From: Silanimonas sp021297925
GTDB taxonomy: Bacteria; Pseudomonadota; Gammaproteobacteria; Xanthomonadales; Xanthomonadaceae
Length of the DNA stretch: 64,000 nt
Reading direction: 5' to 3'
Assembly (NCBI GenBank): GCA_027532825.1
Contig: JAPZTL010000001.1
Span: 1-64,000, forward strand
The translations under genes and the position numbers were made by a program. The notes beneath the pieces are model-generated. The model made no database searches. It saw only the letters and a list, made by a program, of their open reading frames with translations, and was not told the DNA's origin. This document shows positions 55,515 to 64,000 of this stretch, piece after piece. How positions within the stretch are numbered: position 1 is the stretch's first letter; every line of letters begins with the position of its first letter.

Positions 55515-55649
55515 GGCGGCAAGAAACGGAGTGCGGGCCCAGCCCGGGGCGGCCAGAATGCCGCCATGCCCGATCGTTCCGCCAGCGGCATCGCCATCCT
55601 CGACGAGGCCCGGGCGCGGCATCGCTGCCGCGCCCGCCGATCTTGACGG

Positions 55650-58600
55650 TCAGTTGGCCGCGCAGCCCTGCAAGCTGCCGAGCGGCGTCACCGCATCGTT
55701 CGCCGCCCAGGTGCCGGGTACGCCGGCCGTGTAGGCGCCGGTGAGCTGGATGCGCTGCAGCGTGCCGCTGCCCACCGTCCGCGTCAGCGTGCCCACGGTA
55801 GTGCGCACCGGGTTACCCGTGCGGGTGCACAGCGGGCAGGCACCGGTGTTCTGCGCCAGCGTTAGCGTTTCGGTCGCCGCGCCAATGCCACTCCGCTCCG
55901 CGATCAGATAGCGGGGCACGCCCTGCGCGTCGTAACCGAACACCGTGTAGAACTCGTAGTTCGGGAACAGCTGCACGCTGTAACCGCTGCCCGCCCGCGC
56001 CGGATCGAACCAGTGGCCGCTGGCATTCAACGGCGCGCCCGCGAACGTCGGGCAACCGCCGCCGAAGTTCTCGTAGGCCTCGCTGCCCGTCTCACCGTCC
56101 AGCGTGTAGCTGAAGGTGAAGGCACTCGTCGAACGCGGCGTCACCGTCGCTTCGCCCACCGGCGTCAGGAAATTGCTGCTGCCGTTCCACGCACTGCGGT
56201 AGATCGTGCCGCGCCAGATGCCGATGGCACCCGGTGCCGGAGCCTGCAGGTAGTACCAGGTCGGCGTGCCGTCCTGCAGGTAGGTGTACCAGAGCCCCGC
56301 CCACTGGTTGCCCGCCGGGTAGAGGAACAGCCCGTTGCCCGAGCGCTCCGGATTGAAGAAGCCACCCGGACGCAGCTGCGGGCCCGTGCCCGTGAGCGTG
56401 GCGCGCACCGTCACCGCTGCCGTCCCGCCCGCCGCGTTCACCGTCGTCACGTACCAGCGCCCGGCGGCGGGATTGTTCACCGTGAGCGATTCATTGCCCG
56501 ACGGCGTCGTGGCACTCGCGCTCGCGAGGTTTCGTGCCGGCGCGCTCGGCACCGTCGGCGTGGCGCTGTTTGGCGCGGGCGCGTCCACGCGCGCGAGGTA
56601 GAGGTCGACATTCGACGCGCTGGTGGTCGTGACATCGAGTCGTGTCATTCCCGTCGGCACATCGATGTACAGGCCGTCGTTCGCTGCCGAACCCGCAAGT
56701 GCCAGCGCATGGTCAACGCCGCTCTGCAACGCGAAGGGCACCGCGACACCCGCAGTGCGTTGGATCCGCACCGGCACCCAGCCAAGCGAGGTATTCGCCT
56801 CCGACTTCACTTCGACCCAGCCGCCGCGCAGCTCGCCCGGCACCAGCGTCGCGTCGTTCCACACCAAGCGGATGGGAAAGCTCGTGGACGCTGCCAGAGA
56901 GCCGGGGCCGGTCGCCGCCACGGCACGATCAGCGGCCGGGACGTCCAACGGGACTTCGAAGATCTCAGCGCGGGCATTCTGCGCTCCGCTGCGCGAGTGC
57001 AGGCGCACCCAGTAGCGCGCAGAGGCGTTCGCCACCTGACTCACAGCCAACTCACAGCGCTCGGCGACAGACGACATCGCCGAGACGCACGCGGCTTCGC
57101 TGCTGTCGGCCTGGCCGTTGTTGTTGGCATCGAGCCCGAGGTAGACGTCGACATCGCCACCCGAGAGCGAACGCGCGTCGACGAATACCCGCCACGAGCG
57201 AGCCGAGGTCGAAGCAGCGAACGTGCGCAGTGTCGTCTCGGCGCCACCGGCATCGAAGGGCGTTTCCGGCGTCGAATCCGCCGTCAGTGAGGGCGAAACC
57301 ACCACTGGTGCCACCAAGCCGTGCGCGTCGAAGCGGGCGCCCGGCAGCGTACGAAGCCCGGAGAGAGTGACATCACGGCGGCCGCGATCGCTGTCCGCGC
57401 TGAACTCGATGCCCGCGGCGTCCACGGGGCGGATCTCGATCGACAGCGTGCTGTCGACGCACGGCGTCGCTCCGCCGAAGCATGTGCGGTAGCGGAGCGT
57501 GTCGGTGCCCGATACGTTGGCGCTGGGGGTGTAGGCGATGACGTCACCCGAAAGACCTGTCGCACCCAGTGCGAGCACCGAGACCGCACCTCGCGCCGGA
57601 GCGTCGATGATCGATAGCACGCCGGCACCGAGCAGCGCCGGGGCGATGCTGTCGTTTGCCAAGACGTCGATCCGCGCCTCGCCGCTGTTCTCGCGCACCA
57701 CCACGCGATCGGGGCGCAGCACCGGCGCGACGACGGCGACACTCGGGGTCACGCTGTTGCTGGCCGCCGACGCCGAGCCCGTGCCGACGCTGTTGGTCGC
57801 CGTGACCGTGAATGTGTAGGCCGTGCCGTTCGTCAAACCCGACACGGTGATCGGGCTGCTGGCGCCGGTGCCGGTGAGACCGCCGGGGTTCGAGGTGACG
57901 GTGTAGCCGGTGATCGCCGAACCGCCGTTCGACGCCGGTGCCGTGAACGCCACCGAGGCCTGGGCGTCGCCCGCCGTCGCCGTGCCGATGGTGGGCGCGC
58001 CGGGAACCACGGCGTTCACGGCGAAGCTCTGCTGCACTTGCGGCGCGGGATCGAACGTCGCGTTGCCGGCCTGGTTGGCATTGATGGTGCAGGTGCCCGT
58101 GGTGACGAAGGTCAGCACCCCGCCGCTGGTCACGGTACACACGCCTGCCGTGACCGAACCGAAACTCACAGCCAAGCCGGAACTCGCGGTGGCGCCGAGG
58201 GTCGGCGACGTGCCGAAGCTTTGCGAGCCCGGATTGGCGAAGGTGATGGTCTGCGAGGCCTTTGTCACTGCGAAGCTCTGAAGCACTTGCGCCGCCGCTG
58301 CGAAGTTGCCTCCGCCAGCTTGGTTCGCCGCGATCGTGCACGTGCCCGCACTCACGCCGCTCACCGTACTGCCACTCACGGTGCAGGTCGCCAGAGTGTT
58401 CGAACTGAACACCACCGGGTTGCCCGAGCCGCCGCCGGTGGCACTTACGGCTCCAGTCCCTCCCACCACCACGAAGGGCGCGACGCCAAAGGTGATGGCT
58501 TGCGAGGACAACATGGTCAGCACCGCCACTGGCGTCAGGCGCTGCGTGCTGCTGTTGTCGCCTAGTTGGCCAAGACCATTCTGGCCCCAGCAGCGCCCCT

Positions 58601-59687
58601 CGCCCCCCGCCACCGAGGCGCAGGTATGGGCTTCACCGGCGGTGAGGGTCGTCGCGCCCGTCAAGCCGCTCACTGCCACCGGCGTCGGGCGATTGGTCGT
58701 GCTGTTGTCACCCAGTTGGCCGTTATTGTTGAAGCCCCAGCAGCGCCCCTCGCCCCCCGCCACTACGGCACAAGTATGGTTACGTCCAGCCGCGAGGGCT
58801 GACGCACCCGTCAAGCCGCTCACTGCCACCGGCGTCCGGCGCGACGTCGTGCTGCTGTCGCCCAGCTGTCCAACAACGTTGCGGCCCCAGCAGCGCCCCT
58901 CGCCCCCCGCCACCACGGCGCAGGTGTGGGAGTCACCAGCCGCGATGGCCGTCGCGCCCGTCAAGCCGCTCACCGCCACCGGCGTCAAGCGATTGGTTGT
59001 GCTGTTGTCGCCCAGCTGGCCGTCACCGTTGTTTCCCCAGCAGCGCACCTCGCCCCCCGCCACCACGGCGCAGGTGTGGGAGACACCAGCCGCGATGGCC
59101 GTCGCGCCCGTCAGGCCGCTCACCGCCACCGGCGTCAAGCGCTGCGTGGTGCTGTTGTCGCCCAACTGGCCGGCACCGTTGAAGCCCCAGCAGCGCACTT
59201 CGCCCCCGGCGACCACGGCGCACGCATGGTTGAGGCCAGCCGCGATAGCCGTCGCGCCCGTCAGGCCGCTCACCGCCACCGGCGTCAGGCGATTGGTCGT
59301 GCCGCTGTCGCCCAGCTGGCCCTCCCCGTTGAAGCCCCAGCAGCGCACCGCGCCCCCGGCCACCACGGCGCAGGTGTGGGCGCCACCAGCAGCGATGGCC
59401 GTCGCGCCCATCAGGCCGCTCACCGCCACCGGCGTCGGGCGATTGATCATGCTGTTGTCGCCCAGCCGACCGCTGTTGTTTGAGCCCCAGCAGCGCCCCT
59501 CGCCCCCCGCCACCACGGCGCAGGTGTGGATGGCACCAGCGGCCACCTGCTGCACTCCCGCCAGCGGCACGAAGGTCTGGGCGGTAGCCATCACCGGTAG
59601 GGCAAGCAGCATCGCTGCAATGAAGAACTTGCATTGGTACCGGCAAAGGCCGGCGAAGACGGCGCGCACGGGAGGGCTACACGTCAT
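55650..59687 (-). CDS. Secreted RCC1-repeat and fibronectin type III protein
   Basis: 1345 residues. A signal peptide is visible (hydrophobic FFIAAMLLALPVMATAQ, about 21-37). Seven RCC1-type repeats of 50 residues (HTCAVVAGGEGRCWG..GQLGDNSTTNRLTPVAV) span about 40-390, enough for one beta-propeller. Then two beta repeats of about 80 residues (SQAITFGVAPFVV..., SQTITFANPGSQSF), a fibronectin type III-like domain (GSAITGYTVTSNPGGLTGTG), an Ig-like region with IDVLANDSIAPALLGAG, a pre-peptidase-like domain (YIDVPTGMTRLDVTTT) and a C-terminal beta domain with FFNPERSGNGLFLYPAGN. The latter is common in Lysobacterales exoproteins. Function, surface or secreted binding protein, is inferred. The DNA repeats are unusually alike. 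Confidence 0.9.
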   Translation of the reverse strand: MTCSPPVRAVFAGLCRYQCKFFIAAMLLALPVMATAQTFVPLAGVQQVAAGAIHTCAVVAGGEGRCWGSNNSGRLGDNSMINRPTPVAVSGLMGATAIAAGGAHTCAVVAGGAVRCWGFNGEGQLGDSGTTNRLTPVAVSGLTGATAIAAGLNHACAVVAGGEVRCWGFNGAGQLGDNSTTQRLTPVAVSGLTGATAIAAGVSHTCAVVAGGEVRCWGNNGDGQLGDNSTTNRLTPVAVSGLTGATAIAAGDSHTCAVVAGGEGRCWGRNVVGQLGDSSTTSRRTPVAVSGLTGASALAAGRNHTCAVVAGGEGRCWGFNNNGQLGDNSTTNRPTPVAVSGLTGATTLTAGEAHTCASVAGGEGRCWGQNGLGQLGDNSSTQRLTPVAVLTMLSSQAITFGVAPFVVVGGTGAVSATGGGSGNPVVFSSNTLATCTVSGSTVSGVSAGTCTIAANQAGGGNFAAAAQVLQSFAVTKASQTITFANPGSQSFGTSPTLGATASSGLAVSFGSVTAGVCTVTSGGVLTFVTTGTCTINANQAGNATFDPAPQVQQSFAVNAVVPGAPTIGTATAGDAQASVAFTAPASNGGSAITGYTVTSNPGGLTGTGASSPITVSGLTNGTAYTFTVTATNSVGTGSASAASNSVTPSVAVVAPVLRPDRVVVRENSGEARIDVLANDSIAPALLGAGVLSIIDAPARGAVSVLALGATGLSGDVIAYTPSANVSGTDTLRYRTCFGGATPCVDSTLSIEIRPVDAAGIEFSADSDRGRRDVTLSGLRTLPGARFDAHGLVAPVVVSPSLTADSTPETPFDAGGAETTLRTFAASTSARSWRVFVDARSLSGGDVDVYLGLDANNNGQADSSEAACVSAMSSVAERCELAVSQVANASARYWVRLHSRSGAQNARAEIFEVPLDVPAADRAVAATGPGSLAASTSFPIRLVWNDATLVPGELRGGWVEVKSEANTSLGWVPVRIQRTAGVAVPFALQSGVDHALALAGSAANDGLYIDVPTGMTRLDVTTTSASNVDLYLARVDAPAPNSATPTVPSAPARNLASASATTPSGNESLTVNNPAAGRWYVTTVNAAGGTAAVTVRATLTGTGPQLRPGGFFNPERSGNGLFLYPAGNQWAGLWYTYLQDGTPTWYYLQAPAPGAIGIWRGTIYRSAWNGSSNFLTPVGEATVTPRSTSAFTFSYTLDGETGSEAYENFGGGCPTFAGAPLNASGHWFDPARAGSGYSVQLFPNYEFYTVFGYDAQGVPRYLIAERSGIGAATETLTLAQNTGACPLCTRTGNPVRTTVGTLTRTVGSGTLQRIQLTGAYTAGVPGTWAANDAVTPLGSLQGCAAN
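58530..59580 (-). repeat. Seven 150-bp tandem coding repeats (RCC1)
   Basis: The segment coding for the RCC1 repeats has a period of exactly 150 bp; for instance GATGGCCGTCGCGCCC recurs at about 58944, 59094 and 59394 with long nearly identical flanks. Copies differ mainly in the short variable loop (FNGEG, FNGAG, NNGDG, RNVVG, FNNNG, QNGLG). This fits ongoing homogenisation or recent duplication of propeller blades. Confidence 0.85.
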
Positions 59688-60003
59688 GGCTCATCCCTGA
59701 ATGACTTTTGATAGCCAAACGTAACGGCGCCGCAGGCGTTCCGCGTGAATTCGGGCACGCCCAAGACGGGCAAGGCTTGCTTTTCACAGAGTTTCACCCA
59801 AATGCCTTGCGGTGCGCGAACACTCCGCAGTTCGGCCCTTGCTAGCGCAAGCTGCCCAAGGTGACGAAGGCTCGGCCCTGTTGCCTCAAGTAACGGCGGG
59901 CAGGGCCGCCCGACCAATGGCCAACGGCGCCAGATGCAACGAGCGGAGTGCGCGAGCTTCGCGCTGGCGCAAATCTGCACCCCCGACCGGACTGTCAGTA
60001 ACC
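59688..60003. other. Intergenic region between divergent RCC1 and ada-like genes
   Basis: 316 bp without a convincing gene. It should hold the promoters of both divergent genes, but no clear -35/-10 pair is visible. A short inverted repeat GGCCCTG ... CAGGGCC occurs at about 59873-59910. No tRNA or riboswitch-like structure was noticed. Confidence 0.4.
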
Positions 60004-60897
60004 ATGCCCCGCTCCAGAGCCTCACGCGTCGATGCGACGCTGTTGTCCTTGGCCCGCCGCCTCGTGGCCCGCGCAGACGAGTCCTGGCCCTTGTCGACGT
60101 TAGCCGCTGAATTCGGCCTCTCGCCCTCGGCCTTCCAGCGCCGCTTCACGGCAGTCATTGGGCTCTCGCCGAAGGCCCTGCAGGACGCCGCGCGGCTGGG
60201 GCGGCTGAAGTCGGCCTTGAAGGCCGGCAGCCGGGTTACCGACGCCATCCTCGAAGCCGGCTTCGGTTCAACCAGCCGCGTTTACGGCGAGGCCCCGCGC
60301 GATCTCGGCATGACGCTCTCCGCCTACCGCGACGGCGCCGCGGGTGAGCTCATCCATTGGGTGGTGCGCGAGACGCGACTAGGGTGGCTGGCGATGGCCG
60401 CCACGGCGCGCGGCGTGTGCTTCGCGCAGTTCGGGGAGAGCCCATCAACGCTGGAAGCGGAGCTCGCGCGCGAATTCCCCAAGGCCACGCGGGTCGAAAG
60501 CGTCGCAAGCAGCGCGAGCAGCGACGCACCCGACCCGAAGGAAGACGCGCGCGCCCAGCTCGACGCATGGATCGCGGCGCTGGACGCGCACCTGTCCCGC
60601 GCCGCCCCGGCCCCGGCACTCCCGCTCGACCTCCGGGGCACGGCCTTCCAGATGCGGGTGTGGCGCTTTCTCCAAGGCATTCCGCTGGGCGAGACGCGCT
60701 CCTATGCCGACGTGGCCCAGGCCATCGGCGCGCCGAAGGCCACCCGCGCGGTCGGCACGGCCTGCGGCGCCAACCGGGTGGCCGTGCTGGTGCCCTGCCA
60801 TCGCGTACTGCGCGGCGATGGGGGCTTGGGCGGCTACCGTTGGGGGCTGGAGCGCAAGCGCGCCCTGCTCGATGCGGAGCGCGCGAGCGGCGGCTGA
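60004..60897 (+). CDS. AraC-HTH/methylated-DNA--cysteine methyltransferase fusion (Ada C-terminal type)
   Basis: 297 residues from ATG 60004; upstream open frame is unlikely. An AraC-type HTH occupies about 10-110 (LSTLAAEFGLSPSAFQRRF, VTDAILEAGFGSTSRVYGEA). The rest is an O6-methylguanine methyltransferase with the active-site VLVPCHRVLRGDGGLGGY and GTACGANRVAVLVP. The zinc phosphotriester-sensor domain of Ada is absent. It repairs O6-methylguanine and may not sense methyl phosphotriesters. The next gene is the complete Ada. Confidence 0.9.
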   Translation: MPRSRASRVDATLLSLARRLVARADESWPLSTLAAEFGLSPSAFQRRFTAVIGLSPKALQDAARLGRLKSALKAGSRVTDAILEAGFGSTSRVYGEAPRDLGMTLSAYRDGAAGELIHWVVRETRLGWLAMAATARGVCFAQFGESPSTLEAELAREFPKATRVESVASSASSDAPDPKEDARAQLDAWIAALDAHLSRAAPAPALPLDLRGTAFQMRVWRFLQGIPLGETRSYADVAQAIGAPKATRAVGTACGANRVAVLVPCHRVLRGDGGLGGYRWGLERKRALLDAERASGG

Positions 60898-61003
60898 ACA
60901 ACGCCGACGCGCGACTCGGCATCGCCGCCCCTAGCGGTCCCTCCCGACATTCGATGTCCAAACCGCGGTGTCGGCGAAGCGACTCCCGGCCTAGCATTCC
61001 GCC

Positions 61004-62098
61004 ATGTCGAAACGCCTTTTCCACGCCCTCGGACGCGACGAAATGCTGGCCGCGATGCAGGCCAGCGATGCCGCTTACGAGGGCGTGTTCTTCACGTCGG
61101 TGCGGACCACCGGGATTTTCTGCCGCCCGACTTGTCCGGCACGCAAGCCGAAGCCCGAGAACGTCGTCTTCCATCCGACGGCGGACGCGGCGATGGCCGA
61201 CGGGTTCCGGCCCTGCAAACGCTGCCGGCCCCTCGCCCTGCCCGACGACGCGCCGGACTGGATGCCGGCGCTGCAGGCCGCGCTCCGCGCGCACCCCGAC
61301 CAGCACTGGGGCGATGCCCACCTGCGGGCGCTCGGCCTCGACCCGCTGCGCGTGCGCCGATGGTTCAAGGAACACCACGGCCTGAGCTTCCAGCGTTGGT
61401 GGCGGGCCCACCGTCTTGGGGATGCCCTGGGGGCGCTGGCGGGCAGCGGCACCGTGGATGCCGGCGGCTTCGACCATGGCTTCGCGTCGGTCAGCGGGTT
61501 CCGCGCGGCGTTCGCCCGCCAGTTCGCCACGACGCCCGGCAAAGCTCGTGGCGCCATCGCCTTGCGCCATGCCTCGATCGAGACCCCGCTGGGCACGATG
61601 ATCGCCGCAGCCGAAGACCGCGGCCTGGTGCTGCTGGAGTTCCTCGACCGCCCCGCCCTGATCAAGGAACTGGAGGAACTTCGCGACCAGCATGGCTACC
61701 TCGCGTCACCGGGAGAGCACGCCCACATCGCCGCGCTCCGCCCGCAGCTGGCCGCGTACTTCGCCGGGGATCGGGGCACGTTCGATCTCCCCTTGCACCT
61801 GCCGGGCTCGGCCTTCGAGTGCGCGGTCTGGTCGGCCCTGCGGGACATCCCGAGCGGCGAGACCCGCAGCTACGGCGAACTCGCGCAGGCACTCGGGCGG
61901 CCCGGTGCCGCCCGCGCGGTGGGCGCAGCGAACGGTCGCAATCGCGTCGCGATCCTCGTGCCCTGCCACCGCGTCATCGGACAGGACGGCCAGCTCACCG
62001 GCTATGGCGGGGGCCTGCGCCGGAAGCAGAAGCTGCTGGAGCTCGAAGGCGTCGCGATGGACGGCGGGCGGATCAGCCCGCAGCGAGGGCTCTGGTAG
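61004..62098 (+). CDS. ada: Bifunctional transcriptional activator/DNA repair protein Ada
   Basis: 364 residues (E. coli Ada 354). The N-terminal sensor has RTTGIFCRPTCPARKPKP, where the methyl-accepting Cys is about residue 40 (Cys38 in E. coli), and RPCKRCRPLALP (Cys71, Cys74) completes the zinc site. An AraC HTH (LRVRRWFKEHHGLSFQRWW) and an MGMT domain with ILVPCHRVIGQDGQLTGYG follow. Activated by methylphosphotriesters, it switches on the adaptive response. Lies 106 bp after the shorter paralogue, same strand. Confidence 0.95.
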   Translation: MSKRLFHALGRDEMLAAMQASDAAYEGVFFTSVRTTGIFCRPTCPARKPKPENVVFHPTADAAMADGFRPCKRCRPLALPDDAPDWMPALQAALRAHPDQHWGDAHLRALGLDPLRVRRWFKEHHGLSFQRWWRAHRLGDALGALAGSGTVDAGGFDHGFASVSGFRAAFARQFATTPGKARGAIALRHASIETPLGTMIAAAEDRGLVLLEFLDRPALIKELEELRDQHGYLASPGEHAHIAALRPQLAAYFAGDRGTFDLPLHLPGSAFECAVWSALRDIPSGETRSYGELAQALGRPGAARAVGAANGRNRVAILVPCHRVIGQDGQLTGYGGGLRRKQKLLELEGVAMDGGRISPQRGLW

Positions 62099-62150
62099 CG
62101 CGGCGACCTATACTTCACGCCCTGCACTCCCGCCCGCCGCCTGAAGGCCC

Positions 62151-63080
62151 ATGGCCGCCGTCCCCGCGCTCTGCGTCACCGACCTCCGCAAGACCTACGA
62201 CAACAAGACCGAAGCCCTGAAGGGCGTTTCGCTCAGCGTGCAGCCCGGCGATTTCTTCGCCCTGCTGGGGCCCAACGGCGCCGGCAAGAGCACGCTGATC
62301 GGCATCGTCAGCTCGCTGGTCAACGCCAGCTCGGGCGCGGTGTCGATCTTCGGCGTCGACCGCTTCGCCCGCCGCGAGGACGCGATGCGGCTCCTCGGCC
62401 TCGTGCCGCAGGAGATCAACTTCAACATGTTCGAGAAGCCCTTCGACATCCTCGTGAACTACGCCGGCTTCTACGGCGTGCCGCGCGCGGAGGCCGAGCG
62501 CCGCGCCGAGCAACAGTTGAAGCTCGCGCAGCTGTGGGAGAAGGCGCAGGTGATGAGCCGCACGCTCTCCGGCGGGATGAAGCGCCGCCTGATGATCGCC
62601 CGCGCGATGATGACGAACCCGAAGCTGCTGATCCTCGACGAGCCCACCGCCGGCGTCGACATCGAGATCCGCCGCGGCATGTGGAAACTGCTGCGCGAGA
62701 TCAACGCGCAGGGCACCACGATCATCCTCACCACGCACTACCTCGAGGAGGCGGAGAACCTCTGCCGCAACCTCGCGATCATCGACAAGGGCCGCATCGT
62801 CGAGCAGGGCCCGATGCGCGAGCTGCTCGCCAAGCTCGACGTCGAAGGCTTCGTGTTCGACGTCGCCGGCGCGCTGCCGGCCACGCTGCCGGCCATCGAG
62901 GGCGTCAAGCTGCAGGCCGAGAACGACCACACGCTGGTCGTCGAGATGCCGCGCGAGATGGACCTCAACCGCGTCTTCGCGGCCTTCGCCGCGGCCGGCA
63001 TCACCGTGCGCTCGATGCGCAACCAGGTGAACCGCCTCGAAGAGTTGTTCGTCCGCCTGACCAACAAGGACGCCGCATGA
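62151..63080 (+). CDS. yadG: ABC transporter ATP-binding protein YadG
   Basis: 309 residues. Walker A LLGPNGAGKSTLIGIVSSL, signature TLSGGMKRRLMIARAMM, Walker B LLILDEPTAGVDIEIRR, and switch ILTTHYLEEAENLCR. The lengths and the motif FDILVNYAGFYGVPRAEAER match E. coli YadG (308 aa). It overlaps yadH (ATGA). Exporter of unknown substrate. Confidence 0.95.
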   Translation: MAAVPALCVTDLRKTYDNKTEALKGVSLSVQPGDFFALLGPNGAGKSTLIGIVSSLVNASSGAVSIFGVDRFARREDAMRLLGLVPQEINFNMFEKPFDILVNYAGFYGVPRAEAERRAEQQLKLAQLWEKAQVMSRTLSGGMKRRLMIARAMMTNPKLLILDEPTAGVDIEIRRGMWKLLREINAQGTTIILTTHYLEEAENLCRNLAIIDKGRIVEQGPMRELLAKLDVEGFVFDVAGALPATLPAIEGVKLQAENDHTLVVEMPREMDLNRVFAAFAAAGITVRSMRNQVNRLEELFVRLTNKDAA

Positions 63081-63886
63081 GCGCCCCCGAGACCACCGCC
63101 CCGATGGCCACGCCCGCCGGCAACCCGAACTGGACCGCCTTCCAAACCATCATCCGCCGCGAGGTGGCGCGCATCGTGCGCATCTGGGGCCAGACCCTGG
63201 TGCCGCCGGCGATCACGATGACGCTCTACTTCCTGATCTTCGGCAAGCTGATCGGCAGCAAGATCGGCGACATGGGCGGCTTCACCTACCTCGACTTCAT
63301 CGTGCCGGGCCTGGTGATGATGTCGGTGATCCAGAACGCCTACGGCAACATCAGCTCCAGCTTCTTCGGCGCCAAGTTCGGCCGCCACATCGAGGAGCTG
63401 CTGGTGGCGCCGCTGCCGAACTGGGTGATCCTCGGCGGCTACGTCGGCGGCGCGGTGCTGCGCGGCTTCATGGTCGGCGCCATCGTGCTGGCGGTGGCGA
63501 TGCTGTTCACCCAGGTGCGCGTGCACGACTGGCTGGCCACCATCAGCACCGTGTTCCTCGGCGCGGTGATCTTCTCGCTGGCGGGCTTCGTCAATGCCGT
63601 CTACGCGAAGAAGTTCGACGACATCGCGATCATCCCGACCTTCATCCTGACCCCGCTCACCTACCTCGGCGGCGTGTTCTATTCGGCCAGCCTGCTGCCG
63701 CCGTGGGCGGAAGCGGCCACGCACGCCAACCCGATCTTCTACATGGTCAACGGCTTCCGCTACGGCCTGCTCGGCGTCAGCGACGTGCCGCTGTGGACGG
63801 CCTACGCGGTGATGCTCGGCTTCGTCGCCGCGCTCACCTGGCTGGGCCTCTGGCTGCTGCAACGGGGCGTCGGCCTGCGGAGCTGA
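63077..63886 (+). CDS. yadH: ABC transporter permease YadH
   Basis: 269 residues from ATG 63077, overlapping yadG by 4 bp. Close to E. coli YadH: RIWGQTLVPPAITMTLYFLI, FIVPGLVMMSVIQNAYGNIS, FFGAKFGRHIEELLVAPLP, and ILTPLTYLGGVFYSASLLPP. About six transmembrane helices. Forms the membrane half of the exporter; substrate unknown. Confidence 0.95.
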   Translation: MSAPETTAPMATPAGNPNWTAFQTIIRREVARIVRIWGQTLVPPAITMTLYFLIFGKLIGSKIGDMGGFTYLDFIVPGLVMMSVIQNAYGNISSSFFGAKFGRHIEELLVAPLPNWVILGGYVGGAVLRGFMVGAIVLAVAMLFTQVRVHDWLATISTVFLGAVIFSLAGFVNAVYAKKFDDIAIIPTFILTPLTYLGGVFYSASLLPPWAEAATHANPIFYMVNGFRYGLLGVSDVPLWTAYAVMLGFVAALTWLGLWLLQRGVGLRS

Positions 63887-63891
63887 AGCAC

Positions 63892-63999
63892 TCAGTCGCC
63901 GAAGCGCTCCAGCGACTGCACGACGGCGAGCGGGCGCTGTTTGCTGTTCTCGTAGGCGCGCCAGGCGTAGGTGCCGACCAGGCCGATGCCCAGTGTGTT
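63892..63999 (-). CDS. Partial CDS, C-terminal end of an unidentified protein
   Basis: The last 35 codons and the stop TGA (63892-63894) are in the window; the start lies to the right. The hydrophobic beginning (NTLGIGLVGTYAWRAYENSK) suggests a membrane-anchored or exported protein. The product cannot be named. It converges on yadH with a 5-bp gap. Confidence 0.5.
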   Translation of the reverse strand, partial: NTLGIGLVGTYAWRAYENSKQRPLAVVQSLERFGD

Positions 64000-64000
64000 C

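Noticed and set aside
58530..59580. CRISPR array or mobile repeat with 150-bp period
   Set aside because: The period equals one 50-residue RCC1 blade in an open reading frame; there are no spacers.
58306..59700. Long Pro/Thr/Ser-rich plus-strand frame opposite the RCC1 repeats
   Set aside because: Repetitive only because the RCC1 gene is; no start signal or domain.

Overview
The window looks like chromosomal DNA of a high-GC gammaproteobacterium, most likely of the order Lysobacterales (Xanthomonadales). The right half is dense in G+C (around 70% by eye). It carries mnmG, hrpB, a yadG/yadH-type ABC exporter, two ada-type repair genes, Ala/Pro-rich TonB-C lipoproteins and a secreted RCC1-repeat protein, a mix typical of that group. 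No 16S rRNA or species marker is present, so the placement is inferred.

Positions 1-35090 form an accessory region of visibly lower G+C (mid-50s %, with a GC-richer patch at about 18.6-26 kb). It ends at an intact tRNA-Arg(CCG) (34925-35001, minus) beside a diverged copy of the 5' half of the same tRNA (35091-35132), which I read as the island/chromosome junction. From the left it holds: (a) a giant tyrosine-recombinase-like protein running in from outside the window and starting with 15 perfect in-frame Asp-Pro-Ala repeats, plus a small unknown partner; (b) a minus-strand operon of 5-methylcytosine methyltransferase, ankyrin-sigma70 factor, GHKL/MutL-like ATPase, Z1 helicase-like ATPase, PD-(D/E)XK protein (DUF4420-like) and AIPR protein, with a divergent Vsr nuclease and an XRE regulator; (c) an excisionase/integrase/TraI-HD mobility block; (d) a PD-(D/E)XK protein, a GIY-YIG-like protein and WYL regulator, a zinc-finger protein and an unrecognised 498-aa protein; (e) another PD-(D/E)XK protein divergent from a Gabija-type gajA-gajB pair; (f) a zinc metallopeptidase and a small conserved protein next to the tRNA.

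The most unusual candidate is the restriction-like operon in which a nearly full-length RpoD-like sigma factor with N-terminal ankyrin repeats is joined to the ATPase gene by a 4-bp stop/start overlap. GHKL-Z1-REase-AIPR-methylase operons were predicted by comparative genomics; I know of no description of a dedicated housekeeping-type sigma factor as a member. It could direct transcription of the system, or redirect transcription after attack.

Positions 35262-64000 are ordinary chromosome: a GGDEF-EAL protein, a histidine kinase with an HD-GYP response regulator, mnmG, two TonB-C lipoproteins, hrpB, an ABC-2 exporter with a secreted peptidase, a site-2 protease with an XRE/membrane-protein pair, a ferredoxin-NADP reductase, an acyl-CoA synthetase, an Asp/Glu racemase, the RCC1 protein, tandem ada genes, and yadG-yadH.
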